A DNA stretch of 18,011 nt, from positions 1 to 18,011 of the forward strand of contig JBGURM010000100.1 in the NCBI GenBank assembly GCA_045132035.1, in the 5' to 3' direction. This DNA comes from UBA2450 sp045132035. GTDB lineage: Bacteria; Bacillota_I; Bacilli_A; RFN20; CAG-826. Position numbers and translations under genes: made by a program. The notes beneath the pieces are model-generated. The model worked only from the letters and a program-made list of their open reading frames with translations, was not told where the DNA came from and searched no databases. Positions 1-7,336 of the stretch are shown piece by piece. Position 1 is the first letter of the stretch. Each line of letters begins with the position of its first letter.

Positions 1-80
1 CGCCCTTGAGAGGGGCGGCTAGTAATAGAGGGCTAATATCTGCCCGACTATGAAAAACCACCGGATTGTCCGGTGGATAT
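1..80. mobile_element. Probable end fragment of an IS200/IS605-type element (structured DNA, no gene)
   Basis: No convincing coding frame exists here; the only open frame ends after 16 codons at 49-51. Three hairpins follow one another. Positions 1-5 pair with 13-17, GGGC at 30-33 pairs with GCCC at 42-45, and a perfect 7-bp stem pairs CCACCGG (58-64) with CCGGTGG (70-76). Runs of short GC-rich hairpins ending in such a stem resemble, from memory, what follows the tnpA gene in IS200-type elements, whose ends are subterminal hairpins recognised as single strands. No transposase lies in the window, so this rests on pattern similarity. The alternative is the 3' tail of an unidentified structured RNA. 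Confidence 0.35.
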
Positions 81-85
81 TTATT
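58..85. terminator. Hairpin with U-tract, possible bidirectional terminator
   Basis: The stem CCACCGG/CCGGTGG encloses a five-base loop (65-69). The plus-strand tail is ATATTTATT. On the minus strand the stem is followed by five T residues, so termination may be stronger in that direction. It insulates the upstream region from the gene at 122. It may instead be an insertion-sequence end hairpin. Confidence 0.5.
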
Positions 86-109
86 CTACCTGCTTTACTA
101 ATTTTATTT

Positions 110-124
110 TAAAATAATCCTATG
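110..124 (+). promoter_or_regulatory. Candidate -10 box just upstream of an ATG (leaderless start)
   Basis: TAAAAT at 110-115 is separated by six bases from the ATG at 122. No purine-rich ribosome binding site is visible, so transcription would begin at or next to the start codon. No good -35 hexamer is seen at the usual distance. The box is a near-consensus match in AT-rich DNA, so the case rests on the similar spacing at 5283 and 14339. Confidence 0.4.
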
Positions 125-493
125 AGACGACAGTATTTTAATTGGACTTGGTTAGTTCTTGCGCTTGTATTAACCGTTTATGGTGGTTATTCGTTAATTT
201 ATAGCCATATTAATAACAACCCTGTTCCAACTTTAGGATTGGTATTTTTAATTATTGGATCAGTTCTCTTAGTTACTTTTTTAATCTTTGCTTTTATCAG
301 TCTATTTCAAAAAAAGAAGAAAATAGATGAAAGCAACACTGTTATAGAAAATAGTGTTAAAGAAATAAAAGAAGAATCAGTTGAAGTAGTTGAAGAACCT
401 ACCGAAATAAAAGAGGAGCCCAAAAACAATTATAGTCCTCGTAGTGAAGTAACATACGAGAATAGAAGAGTAGCAAGAAGTTTTTCTGGTTGA
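122..493 (+). CDS. Two-segment membrane protein, N-terminal part of a TGA-interrupted gene
   Basis: A 123-residue product of unknown function. Two hydrophobic segments (about residues 10-29 and 38-62) are followed by a run of lysines (64-67), then a linker rich in Glu, Lys and Val and a polar tail ending at an in-frame TGA (491-493). The frame stays open beyond this TGA to the TAA at 839-841, where it encodes in-phase 16-residue repeats. Seen together, the two parts look like one protein of 239 residues: a membrane anchor, a charged cytoplasmic linker and a small repeat domain. The TGA could be a nonsense mutation, a sequencing error (GGA would give Gly) or a truncated variant. Its ATG lies six bases after a -10-like box and has no ribosome binding site. 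I do not recognise a named family. Confidence 0.65.
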   Translation: MRRQYFNWTWLVLALVLTVYGGYSLIYSHINNNPVPTLGLVFLIIGSVLLVTFLIFAFISLFQKKKKIDESNTVIENSVKEIKEESVEVVEEPTEIKEEPKNNYSPRSEVTYENRRVARSFSG

Positions 494-559
494 TCAGGCT
501 ACGTTAAAAGAATTGGTTATGGACCTGTTTTAAGAATTAGTGAAGAAGAAATATTAGAT

Positions 560-841
560 ATGCGTTCTAATACTTATTATCGTATTGAAGGGAATATGGT
601 TAATAGAAGTGGCAGCGGACCAGTATATGAAATATCTGGGAATAGAATTAGAGAAGCTTTTGGCAGTTATTTATTTGAACTATCAGGAAGTAATTTAAAT
701 AAAATTTATGGTGGATTTTATGCTTCTATCAGTGGCGGGTTACTTAAAGTGTATGATTTGAGTGAACAATATGAAATCCCTACTTCTTTAAATAGAAAAC
801 AAATACTTGTAATAGCAGCATTATTATTTGGAAATAACTAA
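560..841 (+). CDS. Repeat-domain C-terminal part of the interrupted membrane protein
   Basis: In the same frame as the gene at 122. The segment is built of exact 16-codon units starting at 527, 575, 623, 671 and 719. Each begins with an alternating hydrophobic pattern such as VYEISGNRIREAFGSY, so a small repetitive beta structure is likely. A short hydrophobic end follows (KQILVIAALLFG). The ATG at 560 falls inside the first unit and lacks a clear ribosome binding site, so it is probably an ordinary internal methionine and not a true start. If the TGA at 491 is real, this half is likely untranslated and the locus is a pseudogene. If the TGA is an error, it is the C-terminus of a 239-residue protein. 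AlkD starts nine bases after the stop. Confidence 0.55.
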   Translation: MRSNTYYRIEGNMVNRSGSGPVYEISGNRIREAFGSYLFELSGSNLNKIYGGFYASISGGLLKVYDLSEQYEIPTSLNRKQILVIAALLFGNN

Positions 842-850
842 AGGTGATTT

Positions 851-1528
851 ATGACTGATATTCAACACTTTATATTTGAACACGTTGACACGAAATATCG
901 CGCTTTTACTTTGCCTCTAATTCCTAATGTTGATGAAAAGACTTTTATCGGTGTGAGATTACCAATTTTGAAAAAATACGCGAAAGAACTCGGCTCTTTT
1001 GAAAAAGAATCCTTCTTAAAAACTTTGCCACATCAATATCACGAAGAGAATATTTTGCACGCTTTTATTATTTCTAGCATCAAAGATTATGATGACTTTA
1101 TTAAGCAAGTTGATATCTTTCTTCCATATGTTTCTAATTGGTCAGTGTGTGATTCGATATGTAACAAATATTTGAATAAATATAAAGACAGACTAATTAA
1201 AGAAATTTATAAGTGGCTTAAAAGCAATGAAGTATATCGAGTAAGATATGCTGTTAAGTGCTTAATGAATTATTATCTTGGAGAAGATTTTAAGGAAGAG
1301 CATCTTCAAATAGTTAAAGAAGTAAAACTTGATGATTATTATGTTCAAATGATGATTGCCTGGTATCTCGCTACCGGGTTAGCGAAAAATTATGAATCAT
1401 TTATCAAAGTGATTGAAGATCATGGTTTTACTGCTTCAATACATAATAAAGCCATACAAAAAGCGCTTGACTCTTATCGTGTTAGTGAAGATCACAAAGC
1501 ATATTTGAGAAGTCTAAGAATTAAGTAA
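851..1528 (+). CDS. AlkD-like DNA alkylation repair protein (HEAT-repeat glycosylase)
   Basis: A 225-residue protein of the DNA alkylation repair family. Its founder AlkD is built of HEAT-like helical repeats and removes N3- and N7-alkylated purines from DNA without flipping the base. Seen here: the signature WSVCD at residues 97-101, which matches the catalytic Trp and Asp spacing of Bacillus AlkD, and Arg130/Arg132 in a helix (VYRVRYAVKCLMNYY) where the family has its DNA-contacting Arg. The length is about that of the family. The start at 851 is supported by AAGGTGA six bases upstream. It sits nine bases after the repeat gene and is probably co-transcribed with it. A terminator hairpin follows at 1542. 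Substrate range cannot be read from sequence. Confidence 0.88.
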   Translation: MTDIQHFIFEHVDTKYRAFTLPLIPNVDEKTFIGVRLPILKKYAKELGSFEKESFLKTLPHQYHEENILHAFIISSIKDYDDFIKQVDIFLPYVSNWSVCDSICNKYLNKYKDRLIKEIYKWLKSNEVYRVRYAVKCLMNYYLGEDFKEEHLQIVKEVKLDDYYVQMMIAWYLATGLAKNYESFIKVIEDHGFTASIHNKAIQKALDSYRVSEDHKAYLRSLRIK

Positions 1529-1541
1529 TTTATAAATAAAA

Positions 1542-1571
1542 ATGGCTAGTGCTAAACTGGCCATTATTTTC
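1542..1571. terminator. Bidirectional terminator between convergent genes
   Basis: An 8-bp stem pairs ATGGCTAG (1542-1549) with CTGGCCAT (1557-1564), with one G-U pair and a 7-base loop. T-rich tails lie on both sides: ATTATTTT on the plus strand and ATTTTTATTT on the minus strand. It serves the AlkD gene and the convergent 85-residue gene. Confidence 0.8.
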
Positions 1572-1587
1572 ATAAAAATTATATGAA

Positions 1588-1845
1588 TTAATTAGAACGG
1601 CTATCGTAAACCATGCTATATTTTTTGCCATCAACTTCGACAATCATATAGTAAGGGTCTTGTTTCTTTTTGAATCCGAAATCGTCGTCAAATGAACCTC
1701 TTGGTAATACACCTTCTGTGTATTTGACTTGATTCAATAAGTTATTACCATAATCTAATGCCTCTTTTCCTTTAAAGAATTGGTCTTGTATTTCTTCGAT
1801 GTGACCATCTGGATAGACAAACACTAATTTATAATATTTGTTCAT
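1588..1845 (-). CDS. Small hypothetical protein, 85 residues
   Basis: I do not recognise a family. The protein is soluble, without signal peptide or membrane segment, and rich in Tyr, Asp and Lys. It seems to contain a small alpha/beta fold: a strand (YYKLVFVYPDG), a helix around residues 25-40 that includes KEALDYGNNLL, and two final strands (YYMIVEVDGKKYSMVY). The start is supported by AAGGGGA on the minus strand seven bases upstream. It is transcribed divergently from the beta-glucosidase operon across a 105-base AT-rich spacer and converges on AlkD. Confidence 0.75.
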   Translation of the reverse strand: MNKYYKLVFVYPDGHIEEIQDQFFKGKEALDYGNNLLNQVKYTEGVLPRGSFDDDFGFKKKQDPYYMIVEVDGKKYSMVYDSRSN

Positions 1846-1950
1846 ACTATTTCCCCTTTAATTAATACAATTATTTTAATTGGTTTTTAGAATTATTTCA
1901 CTAAATATCTATTATATAGAGTAAACTAATATTAGACTTAGGTGACTATT
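1846..1950. promoter_or_regulatory. Divergent AT-rich intergenic region with a small inverted repeat
   Basis: This spacer must hold the promoters of the minus-strand 85-residue gene and of the beta-glucosidase operon. It contains an inverted repeat CAATT-ATTTT-AATTG (1868-1882), which might be an operator, and a -10-like TATTAT at 1910-1915 for the plus-strand operon. No clear -35 box is visible. Short palindromes arise easily in DNA this AT-rich, so an operator role is only a suggestion. Confidence 0.3.
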
Positions 1951-3297
1951 ATGGCAAACAAACAATTTAGAGAAGGTTTTTTATGGGGAGTAGCTACTGC
2001 AGCAGCCCAAATTGAAGGCGCTTCTAAAGAAGATGGGAAGGGTGTTTCAAATTGGGACTTATACCCAACCACTGATGGTCTTGTTTATGAAAACCAATCT
2101 GGTGATGATGGTTGTGACCATTATCATCATATGGAAGAAGATATTTCTCTTATTAGTGAATTAGGAGTTAATTTTTATCGTTTTTCAATTGCTTGGACAA
2201 GAATATTGCCTAATGGAGTTGGTGAAATAAACGAAAAAGGTTTCGAGTTTTATGACCGTTTATTAGACGAACTAGAGAAACATCATATTGAACCATATGT
2301 CACGATATTCCACTGGGACTATCCACACGAATTAACCAAAAAAGGTGGATGGCTTAATGATGAAAGTCCTATGTGGTTTTTAGAATATACAAAGATTTTA
2401 GTTGATAGATATAAAGATAGAGTCAAACATTGGATTCCAATTAATGAACCAGCATGTGCTTATGAGATGGGTGGAGCTCCTTTACACGCTAAATATTCGC
2501 AAAAAGAAAGACTACAAATCATTCATAATCTCCTATTAGCGCATGGCTACGCAGCTAGATATATTAAAGACAATGGTGGAAAAGTTGGTACAGCCCTTAC
2601 ATTTGGTTTCTTTGCACCTAACGATGACAATAATCCAAGTGATATCGAAGCCGCTAGACTCGCTTTATTTAAATATGAAAAAACAAATATATGGAAAGCC
2701 TCTTTATGGGCAGATCCAATTGTGTTTGGCAAATATCCAGATGGCTATAATGAACTCAATAACGAGCAAGAAAGGCCATATATTAGTGAAGAACAAATGA
2801 AAATTATTTCCACTCCAATCGATTTCTTTGGCTTTAATATGTATACAGGAGATCCGGTTGTTAGTGATGGTAATGGTGGATATAAAACTGTTTATCACCC
2901 TGTTGGAAATCCTAAAACATGTATGGACTGGAACGTCTATCCAAAGTTAATGTATTGGGTAACTAAAATGTTATATGAAAGATATAAGTTACCAATCTTC
3001 ATTTTTGAAAATGGTGCTGCAATTACTGATATTGTTTCAGAAGATAAAAAAGTCCATGATGGACCTCGAATTGAATTCATTAAACAATATTTAAAGAATC
3101 TTAGAAGAGCATATGAAGATGGCGTTGATATTAGAGGATATTCTTATTGGTCCGCTATTGATAATTTCGAATGGTTTGGTGGATATCAAAGAAGATTTGG
3201 ACTAGTTTATATCGATTATCAAACTAAAGAAAGAATTAAAAAAGATTCATTTGAGTTCTACAAAGAAGTTATCAAGAATAATGGTGGGAATCTATAA
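1951..3297 (+). CDS. Beta-glucosidase, glycoside hydrolase family 1
   Basis: A 448-residue cytoplasmic retaining glycosidase that cleaves terminal beta-linked glucose or galactose from oligosaccharides. The N-terminal GH1 signature (FLWGVATAAAQIEGA) is present. The acid/base Glu166 is in INEPA and the nucleophile Glu353 is in IFENG, both where GH1 enzymes have them. The C-terminal NFEWFGGYQRRFG has the Glu-Trp pair of enzymes acting on unphosphorylated sugars and lacks the Ser/Lys/Tyr phosphate-binding pattern of 6-phospho-beta-glucosidases. An upstream GTG at 1942 is possible, but AGGTG at 1940-1944 is placed correctly for the ATG at 1951, and the protein then begins like its relatives. No sugar transporter lies next to it. 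It heads an operon with the alcohol dehydrogenase 16 bases downstream. Confidence 0.93.
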   Translation: MANKQFREGFLWGVATAAAQIEGASKEDGKGVSNWDLYPTTDGLVYENQSGDDGCDHYHHMEEDISLISELGVNFYRFSIAWTRILPNGVGEINEKGFEFYDRLLDELEKHHIEPYVTIFHWDYPHELTKKGGWLNDESPMWFLEYTKILVDRYKDRVKHWIPINEPACAYEMGGAPLHAKYSQKERLQIIHNLLLAHGYAARYIKDNGGKVGTALTFGFFAPNDDNNPSDIEAARLALFKYEKTNIWKASLWADPIVFGKYPDGYNELNNEQERPYISEEQMKIISTPIDFFGFNMYTGDPVVSDGNGGYKTVYHPVGNPKTCMDWNVYPKLMYWVTKMLYERYKLPIFIFENGAAITDIVSEDKKVHDGPRIEFIKQYLKNLRRAYEDGVDIRGYSYWSAIDNFEWFGGYQRRFGLVYIDYQTKERIKKDSFEFYKEVIKNNGGNL

Positions 3298-3313
3298 TTA
3301 GTGGAGTAGTAAT

Positions 3314-4525
3314 ATGCTTTGGGCAATTAAAAAGTGTTGGTATCGCATCAATCAAAAAGTCCTTAAGTTTGGGATGATGTTTATGGATTGGTCTGAGCCA
3401 TTTCTTCTTGAAGGTGAAGGTTCAATCACAAAACTACCTGAATTAATTAAAAGTAAGAACATTAATAGAGTGCTTGTTGTAACCGATAAAGGATTAATGA
3501 ATCTTCATTTATTAGATTCACTTTTTGAGGCCTTAAAAGCGCAAGAAATCGCTTATTTTGTTTATGATGGTGTTCAACCTAATCCAACAATCCCTAATAT
3601 TGAAGAATGTAAAGATATCTATATAAACAATAACTGCCAAGGGATAATTGCTTTTGGTGGTGGCTCACCAATGGATTGTGCTAAAGCCGCTGGAGCAAGA
3701 GTAGTTAAACCTCATAAATCAGTTCGTAAAATGAGAGGTTATCTCAAAATTGGAAAGAAGATTCCTCCTTTCTTTGCGGTCCCAACAACCGCTGGGACAG
3801 GATCAGAAACAACACTTGCCGCGGTAGTAACTGATCCAACCACTCATGAGAAGAACGCAATATGTGATCCATGTCTTAGACCAAAATATGCTGTTTTAGA
3901 TCCAACTTTAACTATTGGATTACCACCTCATATCACTTCAACCACAGGAATGGATGCCTTAACTCACGCTGTTGAATCATATATTGGTAAGAGTAATGTT
4001 AAGTCAACAATCAACTATGCTGAAAAGGCAACAGTTTTAATTTATGAAAATTTAGAGAAAGCTTATAGTAATGGAAAAGATATAGAAGCTAGAAGCAATA
4101 TGCTTAAAGCCTCATTTTACGCTGGAGCGGCATTTACTAGAGCGTTTGTTGGCTATGTACACGCTATTGCGCATAATTTAGGTGGAATGTATGGAACTCC
4201 ACATGGACTTGCTAATGCAGTCATCCTCCCTTATGTACTAGATTGGTATGGCAGTTCAGTTTATAAGCCACTTTCTAAATTAGCGGACTTAATAAAAATA
4301 ACTACGCCAGATATGACAATTGAGGATAAAGCGAAAGCGTTTATAAAAGAAATAAGAAGAATGAATAGAGCAATGAATATTCCTGAGAAATTTGATTTTA
4401 TCAAAGAAGAGGATATATCTACTCTAGTTAATAGAGCCCTTAAAGAAGGTAATCCTGGTTATCCAGTTCCAAAAATTATGAATGAAATTGAATGTGAAAA
4501 AGTCATTCGCATGTTGATGAAATAA
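3314..4525 (+). CDS. Iron-containing alcohol dehydrogenase
   Basis: A 403-residue group III (Fe-ADH) NAD(P)-dependent dehydrogenase, probably interconverting an aldehyde and an alcohol to rebalance redox in fermentation. The dinucleotide motif GGGSPMD lies at residues 115-121 and the TTAGTGSE motif at 158-165. The metal ligands fit Asp214, His218, His283 and His297, with the spacing known from FucO-type enzymes. The first 24 residues (ending FGMMFMDW) are an extension that I recall from one Fe-ADH subfamily, so the start at 3314 is kept; GGAG lies eight bases upstream. A later start at 3374-3383 is less likely. It follows the beta-glucosidase closely, so sugar hydrolysis and alcohol formation may be expressed together. 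The exact substrate cannot be told. Confidence 0.92.
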   Translation: MLWAIKKCWYRINQKVLKFGMMFMDWSEPFLLEGEGSITKLPELIKSKNINRVLVVTDKGLMNLHLLDSLFEALKAQEIAYFVYDGVQPNPTIPNIEECKDIYINNNCQGIIAFGGGSPMDCAKAAGARVVKPHKSVRKMRGYLKIGKKIPPFFAVPTTAGTGSETTLAAVVTDPTTHEKNAICDPCLRPKYAVLDPTLTIGLPPHITSTTGMDALTHAVESYIGKSNVKSTINYAEKATVLIYENLEKAYSNGKDIEARSNMLKASFYAGAAFTRAFVGYVHAIAHNLGGMYGTPHGLANAVILPYVLDWYGSSVYKPLSKLADLIKITTPDMTIEDKAKAFIKEIRRMNRAMNIPEKFDFIKEEDISTLVNRALKEGNPGYPVPKIMNEIECEKVIRMLMK

Positions 4526-4526
4526 T

Positions 4527-5201
4527 ATGAAGAAAAGAAATAAGAAAAAGATAATCATTATTGTTATTAGTTCGATTGTTGCTGCTTTAGTTTTAGCGGT
4601 GGCGATTCCTTTTACAATCTTTGGAATTAGGTCTTTAGATATTAAAAGTGATTACTCATATTTAAAAAGCAATCCAACTTATTCGAGTAAAGTTGAAGTT
4701 ACTGGAGTTGATCTTGTGACCCAACATGTTTCGTGTGGATACGCAACAATTGAGATGATGTCTACATATTATGGAAATAAGGTCACAGAGGATGAATTAG
4801 ACGCAAGAAACCGCACGGTTTCGACTTCTACATCAAATGGATTCCTTAAAGAAATCAATAATTCAATACCATCTAAAAGTTTTGTTAAACATACTTATTT
4901 AAAAAATGATGTGCTACTTAAAGAAGTCGCTATTTCATTAAAAAACAATAATCCTGTCGCTGTTGAATGGGCGGCTCAATATAAAGGTGAATGGACTCTT
5001 CACTTTTCTGTGATAACCGGTATTGACATTGCTAATGACAATGTAATTATTTATAACCCATATGGATATATCGAAAATCTAACTGTTGATTCTTTTATTG
5101 GTAGAACAACATTTGAAGCGTATTCAAACTTGCCAATTTTCTTAGCGTTTGGATTTGCTTTTGGAGCGTTTCATAAGAATGCAATTTTCTTTGCAGTTTA
5201 A
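4527..5201 (+). CDS. Membrane-anchored C39-like cysteine peptidase homologue
   Basis: A 224-residue protein with a basic N-terminus (MKKRNKKK) and one membrane segment (about residues 9-33), so the rest is predicted to lie outside the cell. Residues 55-185 resemble the C39-like peptidase domain (papain fold): QHVSCGYAT gives a candidate catalytic Cys70 preceded by Gln66, WTLHFSVITG gives His159, and YNPYG gives the third position at Asn177. The hydrophobic C-terminus (LPIFLAFGFAFGAF, about 202-215) could be a second membrane contact. One base separates it from the dehydrogenase stop, so translation is probably coupled; no separate ribosome binding site stands out. Activity is plausible but the target is unknown. 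Its place in a sugar/alcohol operon is unexplained. Confidence 0.65.
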   Translation: MKKRNKKKIIIIVISSIVAALVLAVAIPFTIFGIRSLDIKSDYSYLKSNPTYSSKVEVTGVDLVTQHVSCGYATIEMMSTYYGNKVTEDELDARNRTVSTSTSNGFLKEINNSIPSKSFVKHTYLKNDVLLKEVAISLKNNNPVAVEWAAQYKGEWTLHFSVITGIDIANDNVIIYNPYGYIENLTVDSFIGRTTFEAYSNLPIFLAFGFAFGAFHKNAIFFAV

Positions 5202-5235
5202 TATATATTTTTAAGGTTAAAATTGATGATTTGAT

Positions 5236-5262
5236 AAAACAGGTTTTCCTGTTTTTTTCTTT
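5236..5262 (+). terminator. Strong intrinsic terminator of the glucosidase operon
   Basis: A perfect 8-bp stem pairs AAAACAGG (5236-5243) with CCTGTTTT (5248-5255) around a TTTT loop, followed by a long T-rich tract. It separates the operon from gdpP, whose -10 box lies only about 20 bases downstream. Confidence 0.88.
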
Positions 5263-5282
5263 TCTTCTTACGCGTGTACCTA

Positions 5283-5300
5283 TATAATAGATTTACTATG
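5283..5300 (+). promoter_or_regulatory. Promoter -10 box placed for a leaderless gdpP mRNA
   Basis: A perfect TATAAT at 5283-5288 is followed by nine bases and then the ATG at 5298. Transcription would start only 0-3 bases before the ATG. There is no ribosome binding site in this gap. The -35 region falls in the T-rich tail of the upstream terminator and is poor, so additional contacts may be used. Confidence 0.6.
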
Positions 5301-7334
5301 AAAAAGAAAATCAACCACGCTAGAACGATAGCTTTTATAACAATTTTGGTAGAAATTGTTGGACTCATTGCCTTTGTTGTCATTTATTTCAACGGTTTCT
5401 TTAATATTAAAGAAATATGTAAACCTGAATATATCGCAATTGGAGCGTCATCTCTCGTTGCCTTTAATGTTGTTATGCTTTGGATTTCATCCATTAGAAT
5501 TTCTGCTTATCGTCATAAAACTGACTTAAAAGCTGCAGAAGTTATTGGTAGTGACGTTCAAGAAGCATATAACTTTGCGATGATTGGCTTAGTTGTTACT
5601 GATGAGAATGATATTATCATTTGGCATAACGATTTATTCAAAGAAAGACACATTGATGTCATCGACCTTAATATTTTTGATTGGCAAAAAGACTTAAGAG
5701 CGTTAAAAGAAAAGAACTCAAATGAAGTTGCTAAACTCATTATTAATAACCGTAACTATGAAGTTAAATATTTAAGTGACGCTGGATTATGGATTTTTAA
5801 AGATACAACTGATTATGAATCCATTTATTCATATTCTAAGTTACAAGCCCCAGTCGTTGGTATTCTCGCTATGGATAACTATGATGAAGTTATTAAAGGC
5901 GATGACGATTATAACGATACTATTACTAAAGCTAAAGATATTATCTTTGATTACGCTAAAGAATACGGAATCCTTCTTCGTAAGTTTAAAGATAGTAACT
6001 ATTTAATGCTTTGTAACTTCGATGCGTTTAGCAAAATGCAAGAAGATAACTTCTCAATTGTTGATAAAGTGAGATCTGTTTCTTTCGGTGAAGATATTCC
6101 TCTTACTCTTTCAATTGGTATTGCTAGAGATTTCCCTGATGTCGTTAAGTTAAATGAACTTGCCAGTGCCGCTCTTGATATTGCTATGTCTCGTGGTGGT
6201 GACCAAGTTGTTGTTTCTGTTTACGGTAAAGAAATGGAATTCTATGGTGGCAAAACCGAAGCTCAGGAGAAGAGAAGTAGAGTTAAGATTCGTGTTTTAG
6301 CGGACTCCCTTATCAACTTGATTAAAAATGCAAGCAATGTCCTTGTTATGGGACACACAAATATGGATATGGACGCTTTAGGAAGCTGCTTGGGCGTTAA
6401 AGCAATCTGTGAAAGAGTTAAGATCCCTGCTAAATTGGTCGTTGATTTAAAAGCAACCGAAGCTAAAACAAGAGCAGCCTTAACAAGTAGTTTCAACCGT
6501 GATGAATTAGAAAATCTTATCGTAAGTGGAAAAGATGCGGTTGGTTTAGTTAAGAGTAACACTCTCGTTGTTGTTTGTGACGTTCATATTCCAAACATGG
6601 TTATGGCGCCAGCGTTATTAGACCACACTAATAAGGTTGTTGTTATCGACCACCATAGAAGAGCGGAAGAATATATTGAATCTCCTGTCTTTAACTATAT
6701 TGATCCAGCTGCTAGTAGTGCTTCTGAATTAATTACTGAATTCATTAGATTCGCTTCTATCTCTCCTCGTATTGAGCTCAATTCCACATACGCGACAATT
6801 ATGCTTTCTGGTATTTTCCTCGATAGCTCATTCTACAAGAGTAAAAATACTGGTATTAGAACATTTGAAGCATCCACAATTCTTAAAGAATATGGTGCGG
6901 ATAACTCTGTTGCTGATGATTTACTTAAAGATGACTATGAAGAATACATTGAAACCACAAACATTGTTAGTAATCTTAAGACCGCTGACTATGGTGTTGT
7001 TTATGCAATTGCTAACGTTAATCAATTCTACGATGCTTCTTCAATTGCTAAAGCCGCTAATACATGTTTATCAATGAAAGGAATTCATGCTGCCTTTGTC
7101 ATTGGTAAGACTAGTGGTAAAGAGATTAAGATTTCTGCCCGTAGTGACGGACTTATTAATGTCAGTAAATTATGTGAAAAACTTGGTGGTGGTGGACACT
7201 TTACTTCTGCCGCTGCGACATTCTTAAAGAGCAATGTTTCTGAAGTTGAAGAAATGTTACTTAACGTTATTAGAAAATACTTGCCAGAAGCGAAAGCTGA
7301 CATGAACAAGAGACAAGGAAATGAAGAGAATTAA
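5298..7334 (+). CDS. gdpP: GdpP-type cyclic-di-AMP phosphodiesterase (DHH/DHHA1)
   Basis: A 678-residue membrane protein that hydrolyses cyclic di-AMP to pApA, lowering the messenger that controls potassium and osmolyte uptake and wall stress. Domains in order: two membrane segments (about 8-32 and 45-66), a PAS-like sensor region (about 85-160), a degenerate GGDEF domain (about 170-310, remnant GGD at 300-302), the DHH domain with GHTNMDMDALG (352-362) and DHH (451-453), and DHHA1 with GGGGH (630-634). All metal-binding motifs of the DHH core look intact. An in-frame GTG at 5274 would put the -10 box inside the coding region, so the ATG at 5298 is preferred. It is first in the operon with rplI and dnaB, the usual order in Bacillota. 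Confidence 0.95.
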   Translation: MKKKINHARTIAFITILVEIVGLIAFVVIYFNGFFNIKEICKPEYIAIGASSLVAFNVVMLWISSIRISAYRHKTDLKAAEVIGSDVQEAYNFAMIGLVVTDENDIIIWHNDLFKERHIDVIDLNIFDWQKDLRALKEKNSNEVAKLIINNRNYEVKYLSDAGLWIFKDTTDYESIYSYSKLQAPVVGILAMDNYDEVIKGDDDYNDTITKAKDIIFDYAKEYGILLRKFKDSNYLMLCNFDAFSKMQEDNFSIVDKVRSVSFGEDIPLTLSIGIARDFPDVVKLNELASAALDIAMSRGGDQVVVSVYGKEMEFYGGKTEAQEKRSRVKIRVLADSLINLIKNASNVLVMGHTNMDMDALGSCLGVKAICERVKIPAKLVVDLKATEAKTRAALTSSFNRDELENLIVSGKDAVGLVKSNTLVVVCDVHIPNMVMAPALLDHTNKVVVIDHHRRAEEYIESPVFNYIDPAASSASELITEFIRFASISPRIELNSTYATIMLSGIFLDSSFYKSKNTGIRTFEASTILKEYGADNSVADDLLKDDYEEYIETTNIVSNLKTADYGVVYAIANVNQFYDASSIAKAANTCLSMKGIHAAFVIGKTSGKEIKISARSDGLINVSKLCEKLGGGGHFTSAAATFLKSNVSEVEEMLLNVIRKYLPEAKADMNKRQGNEEN

Positions 7335-7336
7335 TT

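Noticed and set aside
491..493. TGA read as Trp or Gly (alternative genetic code)
   Set aside because: RlmH ends on TGA exactly at the conserved TYHK terminus and the nitroreductase also ends on TGA. All Trp codons in the recognised proteins are TGG, and no other gene contains an in-frame TGA.
527..766. CRISPR-like or DNA-level tandem repeat
   Set aside because: The 48-base period exists only at protein level; DNA copies are diverged and there are no spacers.
1942..1950. GTG start for the beta-glucosidase
   Set aside because: The GTG overlaps the AGGTG binding site that serves the ATG at 1951.
2543..2898. Additional genes within the beta-glucosidase and other long genes (also antisense frames in gdpP, dnaB and rlmH)
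   Set aside because: They lie in alternative frames of well-recognised genes, lack ribosome binding sites and have low-complexity translations.
3130..3230. 6-phospho-beta-glucosidase (phosphotransferase-linked)
   Set aside because: The C-terminal loop has the NFEW...GYQRRFG pattern of enzymes for unphosphorylated sugars, and no PTS gene is nearby.
4527..5201. Bacteriocin-processing C39 ABC exporter
   Set aside because: No ABC ATPase or transporter domain is present and no bacteriocin precursor with a GG leader is seen nearby.
6120..6220. Active diguanylate cyclase in GdpP
   Set aside because: Only a degenerate GGD remnant remains without the full GGDEF active site, as is usual for GdpP.
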